From assembly GCA_024276605.1 (NCBI GenBank), contig JAJRWX010000029.1, positions 1-43,225 on the forward strand: DNA of 43,225 nucleotides, written 5' to 3'. The DNA is from Planctomycetota bacterium. Lineage in GTDB: Bacteria; Planctomycetota; Phycisphaerae; UBA1845. The notes under the pieces were generated by a model. It saw nothing but the letters and a program-made list of their open reading frames with translations, ran no database searches and was not told the DNA's origin. The stretch's first letter is position 1. Each line of letters opens with the position of its first letter. A program made the translations under genes and the position numbers. Shown in pieces: positions 1-10,000 of this stretch.

Positions 1-129
1 ACGCTTCGTGAAGAAACGGCTGCCTGGTCAACTGATGTTAATGCAACGCAACGAGGCGTTGATTGGCAAATGAAAATCGAAGACGCACGGTGCAAACTGA
101 AGTCCGTATATCCCAAAATTAAGGCGTGA
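1..129 (+). pseudogene. IS630-family transposase, C-terminal end (cut by window edge)
   Basis: The frame is open from base 1 to a TGA at 127-129 and gives 42 residues. It contains the pattern AAW..DVNATQRGVDWQM, then EDARCKLKSVYP. In IS630-type transposases the last ~40 residues have the form 'W...N.....V.W.FTT.DAR.KL..LYP', so I assign this as the C-terminal tail of such a DDE transposase. The 5' part lies outside the window, so intactness cannot be judged. A hairpin terminator follows at 209. Family assignment is from remembered consensus, not alignment. Confidence 0.6.
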
Positions 130-208
130 CAAAGCACTAGGATTCGGCGTCGTGCATGTTTTATGACGGATAATAACTCGCTTAACGGCTTTTATTCGAG
201 TTTGTAGT

Positions 209-231
209 TCGGGCTACGGCCCGACTTTATT
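209..231 (+). terminator. Hairpin terminator with TACG tetraloop
   Basis: A perfect 6-bp stem TCGGGC/GCCCGA closes a TACG loop. C(UACG)G is a member of the very stable UNCG tetraloop class. A short T-rich run (CTTTATTAT) follows. It lies 80 bp after the transposase stop and is a plausible factor-independent terminator, though the T-run is interrupted. Confidence 0.55.
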
Positions 232-550
232 ATCTAACACGAGGCTGCTTCCTCACAGGTGCGGTTCAGTTATGTGGTTTCATACGCCTTATCAAATATT
301 TTACGATGACCAGTGGTCCATCTCGTTTCGAGGGAGTCCAATCCGAGCGGCGAGTGCAAGCGACCCGTGTCTTCAAAAAGCCATATACACTGCCATCACA
401 TAGAACAGGTATGACGTGTGTGACCATCCGAAGACACCGGACGCTGGCGCAACCGGATCGGATCAGGTGCTCATGTCGTGACGAACTAAAGAACGACCGG
501 CCCTATTCGGTTGTAAGTGGCGTATTAGGAAACACTTACGTCACTTTGCC

Positions 551-756
551 GCGGGTGCAATACAGATTAGGCAAGCTTGAGTTGGGTGGCATGGACAAGC
601 GTCGCGTTGAGGGGATCGCGGATGAAACGAGGCGTAGGGGCGACGCTTGCCCGTGCTTTTCCTCAGTTACGCCTGCACGGGCAAGCGCCGCGCGTAGCAT
701 CCATTGGACATTCGACAGCCCGATTCCGCGGCGTTTGTCCATGCCACCCACCCGCC
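551..756. repeat. MITE-like palindromic repeat, family 1, copy A
   Basis: This ~200 bp block reappears at 32641-32842 with most positions identical. It has nested inverted repeats. The main terminal arms are TGGGTGGCATGGACAA at 583-598 and its inverse ending at 750, and short outer arms GCGGGTG/CACCCGC bound the element. An internal perfect pair, GCTTGCCCGTGC (644-655) and GCACGGGCAAGC (674-685), can form a second hairpin. No transposase-like protein is encoded, and open frames crossing it are by-products of the palindrome. It fits a non-autonomous mobile or REP-like element. Confidence 0.8.
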
Positions 757-1347
757 GTATGAACAGCAACATACTTGGGAAATAAAATAATTTCCATATT
801 TTTTGTAAAAAAAGTGGGCGCGCGCCGGTCAAATGTGGCTTATCAATATAGCGACGGTGAAATCCGGTGAGGAATACCAGTTTCAAGCCTGATTCACTGC
901 ATGAGAGCCTTACCCCAAAGCTCTGATGCTTCTCCCTACAGAGGGCCTGGCTCCAGAGACATTCAATCCGGAGCCGGACTGGAGGGAATATAGCTCTTGG
1001 TGAGTTGATTGCGATACTTAACGAATACTTACGGTCGTATTTGACGTGTAAATTCTGTTCACAAAAAAGAAAAAAATAAGGATTCTCCGTCTCATGGGCG
1101 GGACGCGTGTTATCAGGTGTTTTTTGTAGAAATAGTTTGGAATTTCCACTATGACTTGCTATTATGGTCTCACTTGTTTAGGAATCGAGTTGAAAGGGGA
1201 AAGGCCCAAAGAGGAAGTTCGATCTTCTGAGCCGCGATTCACGTCCACTTTCACACCCACAGTTGTAACACTGGCACTTGGGAGTCTCGGTTCCTTCATT
1301 TTATCGTGTAATGCCCTGCATATCGTAGTTTCGAAGGGAGTAAGAAT
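757..1347. other. Non-coding stretch upstream of the giant gene
   Basis: I see no convincing gene or RNA here. A 66-codon frame (1151-1351) overlaps the next start by ATGA, contains one hydrophobic stretch and lacks family features, so it is not called. An A/T-rich tract with a TTTTTTGTAAAAAAA run lies at 798-813. The last bases (AAGGGAG at 1335-1341) are the ribosome binding site of the next gene. Confidence 0.5.
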
Positions 1348-4300
1348 ATGAACGTAATGAGCCGTGTGGTTTTGAGCGCTTGGATTGGCACGATGTTGAC
1401 GGTGCCGGCCTTTGGGGTTGTAACGGTATCGCTTACTGGTCCGACAGAAGTATATAACGGCCAGACGGTCACGTATAAGATCTACGTCTCGGCTAGCCCC
1501 TCGGTTGGCGTTAGAGGCTCTGAAATGTGGATGCCCTGTTCGGCTACAGGAGGGATTGCAGGGTCAGTTGACTACAATGTTCCACCAGTCATTAACACAA
1601 GCGACCCGGACTACATCTTCAGGTCGGATTCATCGATCGAAATCACCAACAATGGGTCGTGCCCCGGCACAAACCCAAAGCTTATAGCGCTCTTGGATTT
1701 CGTCGGAAGTACTACGGTCGGTGTGACACCTCAGTACTTGGGCGAGTTTGTCTACACGGCATCCGTTGACGCTCAGGGCACCTTCACGATTGACATCGTC
1801 GATCCCCCAACGACTAGCTTTTTGCTTGATGAGTTTTCAGTCAACATCCCCGCAACTTGGCAGGGACTGACAATCGATGTAGCCGAGTGCTTTACTGCCT
1901 TGGATTGTGACGATGGCATCGATTGTACCGATGACATGTGCAACGCCGGCGTGTGTTCGAATCCGTTGTTGCCAGCCGGTTCGTCATGTGGCGACCCATC
2001 GAGTTCGCAGTGTGACAACCCCGACACCTGCGATGGTGTTGGAATTTGCTTGCCGAACAACCTTGGTGATGGTACTCCCTGCGACGACGGTAACGTGTGT
2101 ACAAACCCCGATACATGCACAACGGGGGTGTGTGGAGGCCCTGCTATCGACTGCTGGAAATATGTGGATGTCTCCGCAACCGGTGCTTCTAATGGAACAA
2201 GTTGGGCCGATGCGTACACGAGTTTGCAGGATGCCTTAGCCGACCCGGGAATTACGGGGGGACCGTTTACTTCCATCTGGGTAGCCGCCGGGGCGTATTT
2301 TCCTGATGATGGCGGGGGAATAACACCGGGTGATCGAACAGCAACATTTCAACTTCTCAATGGAGTAGCTATTTACGGCGGCTTCGCGGGCGGCGAGACA
2401 CTACTTGCGCAACGCGATCCGGTTGTCAACGTGACAAGCCTAAGTGGTGACATAGGTGGCGACGATACACTGATCGCCTGTACGACCGACTCACCTGATT
2501 GCGATGCCCATGGAGGTCTATGTGCCGATGATGGATTTTGCATCATATTCAGCAATAACGGCGAGAACAGTTATCATGTGACGACTGGGAGTGGGACCGA
2601 TGCGACTGCTATTCTTGATGGTATTATTATCACCGCGGGCAATGCTAATGATGTTGCACCTCCCCATAACCAGGGAGGTGGAATGTACAATAATGGTGGG
2701 AACCCCGCGATAACGAACTGCACGTTCCGCAGAAACAACACCGATCTCTGGGGAGGCGGTGTTTGGAATGACACGTCCAATTCCGCGTTGACCAGTTGCC
2801 TATTCGAATACAACATGGCAGACGAAGGTGGAGGAATCAACAACGCTAGATCTACAGTGTCAATCATTGACTGCAATTTTCATCAGAACGCGGCGCGCAA
2901 TGGCGGGGGTATTGCCAACGGTGACGGAAGTGTGCCAACGGTAACCCGGTGTGATTTTGACAATAATGTAGCCAGTGGAAGTGGTGGCGGTCTTTTCAGC
3001 AATACCTCCTCAAGTCCTCAACTTGTCGGATGTCGCTTCTTTGGCAACGCCGCCTTCACCGGTGGGGGGATGTATAGCGATGCCGGTCCCGCTGTGTCGA
3101 TAATCAATTGTACCTACTTCGGGAACACGGCCGTAGGTGATGGCGGTGCAATGTACATGCAGAACAGCAATCCTATGGTGGTGAATACATCGTTCCATGG
3201 TAACTCCGCACAACTGGGCGATGGGGGCGGCATGGCCAATTTCTCAAGCGCTACTCCCACGATCACAAACTGCACGTTTGTCGATAATTCGACCGGCGCG
3301 GACGGCGGTGGATTAAGCACTACCAATAACAGTGACGCCATTGTGACTAATTGTATTTTCTGGGCCAACAGCGATAGCGGCGGGATCGACGAGTCTGCGC
3401 AGTTCAACGATGACGGAACGGGGACACCTTTGGTCAATTACAATCTTATCCAAGGTCTAACGGGAGGACTTGGTGGTACGGGAAATATAGGTGGTGATCC
3501 GTTGTTTATCGACGCCGACGGCGCGGATAACATCGCTGGAACCCAAGACGACAATTTGCGCATCCAGGTCGGTTCACCTGTGATAGATGCAGGTGATAAT
3601 GACGCCTTACCCACTGACACGGGTGACGTCGACAATAACGGCAATACGTCGGAGATCATCCCTCATGACCTAGACGGTAACACGCGGCGTATCGATGACC
3701 TTAGTGTTGTCGATACCGGCAACGCTGGAGCTTTAGGGACGCCGAATGTCGATATAGGGGCTTATGAATTCAATCCACCGATCTTCGTCAACGACGACGC
3801 GAGCGGGGCAAACGATGGTTCGAGTTGGACCGATGCGTACACCAGCTTACAGGACGCCCTAGCCGTAGCGGGAAACGCTTCTCGCGACATTTGGGTAGCT
3901 GCAGGGACATACCTTCCCGACCGCGACGCGGCCAACCCTACCGGTACGTGCGTCCCCGGACCGTGCGATCGCACAGCGACATTCCAACTCCTCAACGGCG
4001 TAGCTATTTACGGCGGATTTGCCGGAAGCGAGACGATGCTTTCTCAGCGCGACCCGGAAGTCAACGTCACAATACTCAGTGGTGATCTTAGCGGTGATGA
4101 CTCGCCGGTTGCTTGTACGATACACGCGCAATGTGCTTCCAACGGTGAACTATGCGCGGATGACGGGTTCTGCATCATCTCCAATAACAACGGCGAGAAC
4201 AGCTACCACGTTACGATGGGGAGCGCGACGGATTCGACGGCCGTGATCGACGGATTCACCATCACTGGTGGGAATGCCAACAACATCTCATCTCCAAATA

Positions 4301-7300
4301 ATGCCGGCGGTGGCATGCGCAATGACATCGGTATGCCCACCGTGACCCGCTGCACATTCTTGGGCAATGCAGGTTTTACCGGTGGTGGTATATTCAATGG
4401 CAGTAGTAGTCCCACAATAGAACAATGCACCTTGTCCGAGAATTGGGCGTTCGACAGTGACGGAGGTGCCATATCCAACACCACAAGTAACCCAATGATC
4501 GTAAGTTGCTTGTTCCGCGACAACTCGGCCATGGCTAGTGGCGGTGCGATTTTCAATCGCGTTGACAGCAACCCTACTATAACAAACTGTGAGTTTGTAG
4601 ATAATTATGCGAATGCCAATGGGGGTGCAATCCAGAACGTGGACAACTGCAATCCAACAGTGACGAGTAGCACTTTTCGGTCAAATTCGGCGGGGGGGAA
4701 TGGTGGAGGTGTAGCCAACTTTACCCTCAGTGATCCGGTACTGACCAACTGCACATTCAACAAAAACACCGCGCTTCTCGGTGGTGGGATGAGCAACGAC
4801 AACTGCAGCCCGACGTTGACCAACTGCACGTTCAGTGAGAACGATGCATTTCTAGATGGCGGTGGACTGTACAACGGGTCCGGATTAAATAATCCCATCC
4901 TGACTAATTGCATCCTGTGGGGGAACAGCGATTCGGGAGGAATGGATGAGTCCGCACAGATTCACACGGTCAGTGGCTTACCAGTAGTCAATTACAGCAT
5001 CGTCATGGGCACCTGGACGGGAGCCGGCGGAACCGGAAACAGTGCGAGCGATCCGCTGTTTGTTGACGCCGATGGGGCGGATAACATCGCCGGAACCCAA
5101 GATGACGATTTGCGGATTCGGGATGGTTCACCGGCGATTGATGCGGGTGACAACACGGCTGTTCCTGCCGATACTCTCGACCTCGATAACGACGGGGACA
5201 CAACTGAACCGATTCCTTTTGACCTCGATGGCACGCCGAGATTCGTCGATATATCCAGTATTGCAGATACTGGAAACGGCACACCGCCTATCGTTGATAT
5301 GGGTGCCTACGAGAACGTTCCACCCATACACTATAATTGGAACACCCCAGCCGGTGGCGGTTTTTCCGGCGATGGAAACTGGGATCAATCAGGTGTTCCC
5401 GGTTCGCTCGATAACGCCTATTTTAATCTAGGCACGACTGGTTATTCCGTAACATTCGCTGACAATGTGACTACAGCCGGGTTGAGCGTTGGTAACGATG
5501 TTGTTACGTTTGATCTAGGTGGTAATCAATACACGATTACCAGCTTTCTCGATGTCCTAGCCACAGATGATTTGTTTACATCTCAACTCACGCTGACCAA
5601 CGGCACTATGCAAGCCAATAGCTTGGCGCGTGTAGTGGTCGGAAAGGGAGCACCTAATAACACTGCCAATCTGATTCTCGACGGTGGGACTACAAGCATC
5701 ATAACAAATAATCTGTACGTCGGTGGTTTTACGTCTACTTCCACATCGGGTACGTTTACCCTGCAAAACGGAGCGGACGCTACGGTCACCGGCATTGAAC
5801 CCATCCGCATAGGACGTAGCGACACCCAAATCGGTACTGTCAATGTAGACGGTGCAGGCTCAAACTTAGACTGCACAGCTTCGGGTATGACTGTTGGGAA
5901 TTTTGGTGATGGGACGCTGAATGTGACCAATGGCGGAGTCGTCAATTGCAGCAACATCGCCATTGGCATCAACCCCTCAGCCGTGGGTGATGTCCTGGTT
6001 ACGGGGGCCGGCTCTTCCATCACGACAAGCGATCGCCTCGATGTTGGTGCTGTTATGGGAATGGCATCGCTAACAATTAGCTCCAGCGGAAGCATCAATA
6101 GCGTTGGTGGTGGATCAATCGGCAATGACGCCACTGCAGAAGTGTCGATTCAAGGCTCGTGGACTAGCGGCGCTGGATTTGATGTAGGGAATTCGATTAC
6201 AGGACAAGGGATCTTAACGATCAGAGAATTAATTGGCTTATTCGACCAAACGCAGGCCGGTGACGGATTTCGCGTGGGTCCGGTAGGTCAGTTGGTGGTG
6301 TTCGCTGGCGGGACATTGCGTACGGGTGGGTCTCTCACACCCGGTGGCACGACAACCATTGGCACTGCAGCCGGTGGTACAGCTATGTTGACCCTCAATG
6401 GTGGGACATGGGAAACGTACGGTCCAACAGATATTGGTGTTAGTGGCCCGGCGATCGTAACCATTTCCGACTTTGGTGTGATGACCGATGTTGGGGGATT
6501 TGGTACGACCATCGGCCAAGACGGGCAGATTTTCAGTAGTGGTCAGATGAACGGTAACTACGTCAGCAGTGGTCGCATTTATCCCGGCACCTCGCCGGGT
6601 GTGCTCACCATCACGGGCAACTACACACAAAATAGCGATGGTCAACTCATTCTTGAAATCGATGGGAGCGCGCCGAGTAGCTTCGATCAGATTAACATAT
6701 CCGGTGTGGCTACGTTGGATGGGCTCTTGGTTATCGATCGGGCGTTTGCCTTTACGCCGCTAGTGAGTGACACCTTTACCGTCATGACCTATGCGTCAAG
6801 TGTAGGTACTTTCGCCCAGGTGGATCGCAGCCCCATAGGCAACGGCCTGGCGTTTCAACTCAATTACAACGCCACGGATTTGACCCTGAGTGTTGTGGCT
6901 GATTGCAACTTCAACGGCATTCCTGATGTCGAAGACCTGGCAAACTGTACGGGTGATCCTAATTGCTCCGATTGCAACGGTAACGGCATCCCCGATGAAT
7001 GCGATATCGATCAGTGCGACAGGGATAACGACCCGACATGTAATGACTGCAACAGCAATGATATTCCCGACCTTTGCGATATAACCGGTGTATGCAATGG
7101 TGGTATCAACGATGGCCTGGACTGCCTGAATTCAACCGATTGCGACGGCTCACCCTGCATTGGCGCATTCAGTACGGATGCCAACGGCAACGGCATTCCC
7201 GATGAATGTCTGGTGGCAGACGGTGGTGGTGGTAGCAGCAACTATACGGACGGAACCAACTGGGTCGGTGGTGTGGCAGCCATAAACGACGCGATAGATT

Positions 7301-9072
7301 CCTATAGCGCCACGTTGGATGGTTGCGGTGCGAAACTGATTCTCGATGCCGATGTGACGGTGGATACCATGAACATCCGTAGTTGTGCCAGCCTGGATGT
7401 GTCCGGTGGAGACTTGACCACGGCTTTGCCAGGTGGGATTGATGTCAACGGCGATACGACGGGGCTGCGTGGTGTAGTGAACGCAGAGCTGTTTATTCGA
7501 GGTACGCACGTGGTCACCACAGACGGTGTGCAAGTACGCAACAGTGGTAAAGTATTTATGGACGAACTTAGCCGTCTGGTGGTTTCGGATACATTGGAAA
7601 TCGCCGCTGGTGGTCGGGTGTCTAAAGACCCTGTAGCGGTGGTTGTAGCTTCGACCATTGATGCGGGTACGGTAGTGATTAGCGGCGGTAGTTGTGCGGC
7701 TCAAACTAATGGTGGTGAGTTAGTGCTCGATGATAAAATGACGCTCAACGTAACCGGTGATTTAATCATGGAAGGATCACTGGAGACGGCGGCGGATTGT
7801 CTGCCATCTCGCGGTGGGGTCACACCGCCACCCAAATTTGATCCCAACGGGTGTGGTGGTGGTCGACGCACGGGTACGCCTAATGTGAACATCGGCGGTA
7901 GTCTACGCATGCAAGATAACGTGGTGGTAACTACGAGTGCGAATTGTGCCAGGAGTACGACAGTAGTTAGCGAAGCGCAGGTACTCGTGAAGGGTGATGT
8001 GATCAATCATTCCACGGCGCCGCTAACTTTCGATTGGTCAACCGGCGGTATCGCATTGTCCTCGCTGGATACACACTTTTTTGAAGTCGCCGGTCGAGAT
8101 GTTAGGGCAGGCTCGAATGGCTTTGCGCTACAAGGGTGTAGTGAGACATTGACGCCATGTGGCTTGGGAACACCCGGATGTACCAATGAAACATGTACGC
8201 CATACACCAATGGGTCTATAGGTCTGGTGGACATTGGTGATAATGCCACGGTCACCTTTGTGGATGACTTCGACAACGAGCATTTTATTCGCGGCGATCC
8301 CGAAGCGCTATATGTCGACACGTTGAACGTAGGCGTCGGTGCGAGTGTGACCGTAAACAATTGTAGCGTTTACTATCGTACCCTGATCCCACCGGAATTC
8401 GCACCTACACTTGTAGGTGTGGGCAAGTTTGAAAAATTATCCGTTTTTATTGCTGCTCCCGCGACTGCGCTTACGCCGCATGACATGACCAAAGATCGTT
8501 ATTTATCCTTCGATCCCAGTACGAATGTGGGACAGTTGACCGCCTTGCGTGTGACGCGCGTAGGCTCGGTTACACCTTGGTACGTGAGTTGCACGTTGCA
8601 AGATGCGGGGGCGGATGGCAAGCTTGGCGAATTGGTGCAAACACCGGAGTTCTGCGATTGGACGGACTCGGTGATCCATGTTCGTGGCTGCGAGGTCGTG
8701 CCGGGTAATGAGTATGTAGTCGAAGCTACGGCTGATGATGTCGTCTTCTCGTCATCACTATCGATCTTTACCACAACGCCTCAGATTAGTGCCAGTCGGC
8801 AGTTTGGTGATGTGGTCGGCTCTCTCGTAGCTGGCGCATGGACTGCACCGGATGGTATTGTCACGGTTAATGACATAACTTCGGTGGTGCAAAAATTCCA
8901 ACTTAATCCTGCCGCACCGCATCTGTCACGCGTGGATAATGACGGCAAGACCCCCAACGGCATTGTCGCCAGTAATGACATCTTACGGGCCGTCGTCGCC
9001 TTCGCCGGCGGCGACTTTGGATTTGGCGTAACAGATTGCCTAACCGGAACTTGTGTGCCGAGTTGTCCTTAG
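1348..9072 (+). CDS. Giant secreted beta-helix protein with dockerin-like C-terminus
   Basis: The product is 2574 aa with a clear SD (AAGGGAG) 7 bases before the ATG. Order of parts: a signal peptide ~1-23; a cohesin-like/beta-sandwich region ~24-180; an Asp/Cys-rich segment ~182-268 with DCDDGIDCTDD-type repeats; two homologous right-handed beta-helix domains (~270-811 and ~812-1326), each opening with a GTSWADAYTSLQDALA-like motif and closing with an IGAYE motif; autotransporter/PEP-CTERM-type beta repeats ~1327-1850; a calcium-binding-like segment ~1851-1954 with DCNGNGIPDECD units; a second mixed beta region; and a C-terminal ~80 residues with two dockerin-like calcium loops (GIVTVNDI and GIVASNDIL). 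It is probably exported and surface-bound or matrix-forming. No catalytic domain is recognised. A hairpin terminator follows. Confidence 0.9.
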   Translation: MNVMSRVVLSAWIGTMLTVPAFGVVTVSLTGPTEVYNGQTVTYKIYVSASPSVGVRGSEMWMPCSATGGIAGSVDYNVPPVINTSDPDYIFRSDSSIEITNNGSCPGTNPKLIALLDFVGSTTVGVTPQYLGEFVYTASVDAQGTFTIDIVDPPTTSFLLDEFSVNIPATWQGLTIDVAECFTALDCDDGIDCTDDMCNAGVCSNPLLPAGSSCGDPSSSQCDNPDTCDGVGICLPNNLGDGTPCDDGNVCTNPDTCTTGVCGGPAIDCWKYVDVSATGASNGTSWADAYTSLQDALADPGITGGPFTSIWVAAGAYFPDDGGGITPGDRTATFQLLNGVAIYGGFAGGETLLAQRDPVVNVTSLSGDIGGDDTLIACTTDSPDCDAHGGLCADDGFCIIFSNNGENSYHVTTGSGTDATAILDGIIITAGNANDVAPPHNQGGGMYNNGGNPAITNCTFRRNNTDLWGGGVWNDTSNSALTSCLFEYNMADEGGGINNARSTVSIIDCNFHQNAARNGGGIANGDGSVPTVTRCDFDNNVASGSGGGLFSNTSSSPQLVGCRFFGNAAFTGGGMYSDAGPAVSIINCTYFGNTAVGDGGAMYMQNSNPMVVNTSFHGNSAQLGDGGGMANFSSATPTITNCTFVDNSTGADGGGLSTTNNSDAIVTNCIFWANSDSGGIDESAQFNDDGTGTPLVNYNLIQGLTGGLGGTGNIGGDPLFIDADGADNIAGTQDDNLRIQVGSPVIDAGDNDALPTDTGDVDNNGNTSEIIPHDLDGNTRRIDDLSVVDTGNAGALGTPNVDIGAYEFNPPIFVNDDASGANDGSSWTDAYTSLQDALAVAGNASRDIWVAAGTYLPDRDAANPTGTCVPGPCDRTATFQLLNGVAIYGGFAGSETMLSQRDPEVNVTILSGDLSGDDSPVACTIHAQCASNGELCADDGFCIISNNNGENSYHVTMGSATDSTAVIDGFTITGGNANNISSPNNAGGGMRNDIGMPTVTRCTFLGNAGFTGGGIFNGSSSPTIEQCTLSENWAFDSDGGAISNTTSNPMIVSCLFRDNSAMASGGAIFNRVDSNPTITNCEFVDNYANANGGAIQNVDNCNPTVTSSTFRSNSAGGNGGGVANFTLSDPVLTNCTFNKNTALLGGGMSNDNCSPTLTNCTFSENDAFLDGGGLYNGSGLNNPILTNCILWGNSDSGGMDESAQIHTVSGLPVVNYSIVMGTWTGAGGTGNSASDPLFVDADGADNIAGTQDDDLRIRDGSPAIDAGDNTAVPADTLDLDNDGDTTEPIPFDLDGTPRFVDISSIADTGNGTPPIVDMGAYENVPPIHYNWNTPAGGGFSGDGNWDQSGVPGSLDNAYFNLGTTGYSVTFADNVTTAGLSVGNDVVTFDLGGNQYTITSFLDVLATDDLFTSQLTLTNGTMQANSLARVVVGKGAPNNTANLILDGGTTSIITNNLYVGGFTSTSTSGTFTLQNGADATVTGIEPIRIGRSDTQIGTVNVDGAGSNLDCTASGMTVGNFGDGTLNVTNGGVVNCSNIAIGINPSAVGDVLVTGAGSSITTSDRLDVGAVMGMASLTISSSGSINSVGGGSIGNDATAEVSIQGSWTSGAGFDVGNSITGQGILTIRELIGLFDQTQAGDGFRVGPVGQLVVFAGGTLRTGGSLTPGGTTTIGTAAGGTAMLTLNGGTWETYGPTDIGVSGPAIVTISDFGVMTDVGGFGTTIGQDGQIFSSGQMNGNYVSSGRIYPGTSPGVLTITGNYTQNSDGQLILEIDGSAPSSFDQINISGVATLDGLLVIDRAFAFTPLVSDTFTVMTYASSVGTFAQVDRSPIGNGLAFQLNYNATDLTLSVVADCNFNGIPDVEDLANCTGDPNCSDCNGNGIPDECDIDQCDRDNDPTCNDCNSNDIPDLCDITGVCNGGINDGLDCLNSTDCDGSPCIGAFSTDANGNGIPDECLVADGGGGSSNYTDGTNWVGGVAAINDAIDSYSATLDGCGAKLILDADVTVDTMNIRSCASLDVSGGDLTTALPGGIDVNGDTTGLRGVVNAELFIRGTHVVTTDGVQVRNSGKVFMDELSRLVVSDTLEIAAGGRVSKDPVAVVVASTIDAGTVVISGGSCAAQTNGGELVLDDKMTLNVTGDLIMEGSLETAADCLPSRGGVTPPPKFDPNGCGGGRRTGTPNVNIGGSLRMQDNVVVTTSANCARSTTVVSEAQVLVKGDVINHSTAPLTFDWSTGGIALSSLDTHFFEVAGRDVRAGSNGFALQGCSETLTPCGLGTPGCTNETCTPYTNGSIGLVDIGDNATVTFVDDFDNEHFIRGDPEALYVDTLNVGVGASVTVNNCSVYYRTLIPPEFAPTLVGVGKFEKLSVFIAAPATALTPHDMTKDRYLSFDPSTNVGQLTALRVTRVGSVTPWYVSCTLQDAGADGKLGELVQTPEFCDWTDSVIHVRGCEVVPGNEYVVEATADDVVFSSSLSIFTTTPQISASRQFGDVVGSLVAGAWTAPDGIVTVNDITSVVQKFQLNPAAPHLSRVDNDGKTPNGIVASNDILRAVVAFAGGDFGFGVTDCLTGTCVPSCP

Positions 9073-9137
9073 TCCGGCTAGAATACAATGAGGACAATCA
9101 GCAGGTGCGGAATGTCAAACGATAGAAATGCCTCTTG

Positions 9138-9172
9138 GCGATAGCCCCTGTGTTTTGTGTATCGCTTTTTTT
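9138..9172 (+). terminator. Rho-independent terminator of the giant gene
   Basis: The stem is GCGATA (9138-9143) with TATCGC (9160-9165), followed by seven T residues. It lies 66 bp after the stop codon at 9072. The 16-nt loop is long but the T-run is uninterrupted. Confidence 0.6.
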
Positions 9173-9204
9173 GCGTCACGTTTATGGGATAACGATAGCC
9201 AGCG

Positions 9205-9232
9205 TTGTCAGGCTAACTTTGCTTGTTATAGG
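9205..9232 (+). promoter_or_regulatory. Candidate sigma-70-type promoter
   Basis: TTGTCA at 9205-9210, a 16-bp spacer and an extended -10 of TG-T-TATAGG (to 9232) form a plausible housekeeping promoter for the small secreted protein at 9419. A second -10-like TATAAT lies at 9291-9296 without a clear -35. The rest of 9173-9418 shows nothing else. Confidence 0.35.
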
Positions 9233-9418
9233 TCGTTATACCTGCCCTAATCTTAAAAAATGAGGGAAGAAAGAACGCTGCATATGCATCTATAATAGTA
9301 GAGGTTTCACAGATGCTTGGCTAAGTTAGGCGTTGTCGGTTGCCGCTTATGTGTCGGTAGGCTGGCGGTTAGTGCCGGCAGGGTGTCCAAGGTCATGGAC
9401 TTGATGAGGGGGGACGTT

Positions 9419-10000
9419 ATGTTTGAGAGAAAGACGATGGCATTGATACCGATCGTGATGGCGACACTCGGTTTTGGACCTTTTTCTACCGCAAGGGCAC
9501 AACAGGAAGATTCGAACGTCGATTCCGAAAAGAAACCTATCATCTTGATCGTTCGACACGATGAGGCGGTCCAATCGCCGATCTCGTCCAAAGTGGCAAT
9601 CTCAGCCATCAATAAATCGTCGCGGGAAATGATTGTCGATGGTGCCAAGAAGATCGTTCAACGAGGCGTGGTCGTAGTCTACCACAATACTGCCGGAATT
9701 ATACATGAGACGGATGCTTATCCAGCAGCAGATGAATCAGACGTTGCTACGCCACCGCAGATGAGTGAGTCCGAAGTCCGCTTTGTACCGGCACCATTCT
9801 CTATCCGTACCCAGCACCAGGATCCGACGCGGCGCGCATGGTCCGTCCACGACAATGCTGCCTGGAGCTATCATCCACCGTCATTCAAATACACCCCTAA
9901 ACGCTACCAAGGCTATAACACCAGACGTGATTGGAAAAGTTCCAAACAAGATCGCGTCGGTTATGCTGCCAAACGGAATTGGTCGTATCATCGACGGTAG
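9419..10000 (+). CDS. Small secreted protein with basic, aromatic-rich tail (unknown function)
   Basis: The product is 193 aa. I chose the ATG at 9419 because GAGGGGGGA lies 5-6 bases upstream and it gives a clean signal peptide: MFERKT, a hydrophobic core, then ARA before QQED. An upstream TTG at 9317 would add 34 residues that hide the signal. The mature part has an acidic start, a short beta/alpha-like middle (IILIVRHDEAV) and a C-terminal third rich in Tyr, Arg, Lys, Trp and His with repeated 'WSYH' (residues ~160 and ~190). I recognise no family. It stands alone between the giant gene and the flagellar locus; a surface or periplasmic role is only a guess. Confidence 0.65.
   Translation: MFERKTMALIPIVMATLGFGPFSTARAQQEDSNVDSEKKPIILIVRHDEAVQSPISSKVAISAINKSSREMIVDGAKKIVQRGVVVVYHNTAGIIHETDAYPAADESDVATPPQMSESEVRFVPAPFSIRTQHQDPTRRAWSVHDNAAWSYHPPSFKYTPKRYQGYNTRRDWKSSKQDRVGYAAKRNWSYHRR

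Noticed and set aside
306-785. Open frames on both strands across the 551-756 repeat
   Set aside because: The sequence is a palindromic repeat with a second copy at 32641; the frames follow from the palindrome and have no SD or family features.
798-1010. Possible riboswitch-like leader before the giant gene
   Set aside because: Some GGTGA...ATCCGG elements are present but do not match any riboswitch core I know.
1151-1351. 66-codon frame overlapping the giant gene by ATGA
   Set aside because: No convincing SD, no recognised family; the overlap alone is weak evidence.
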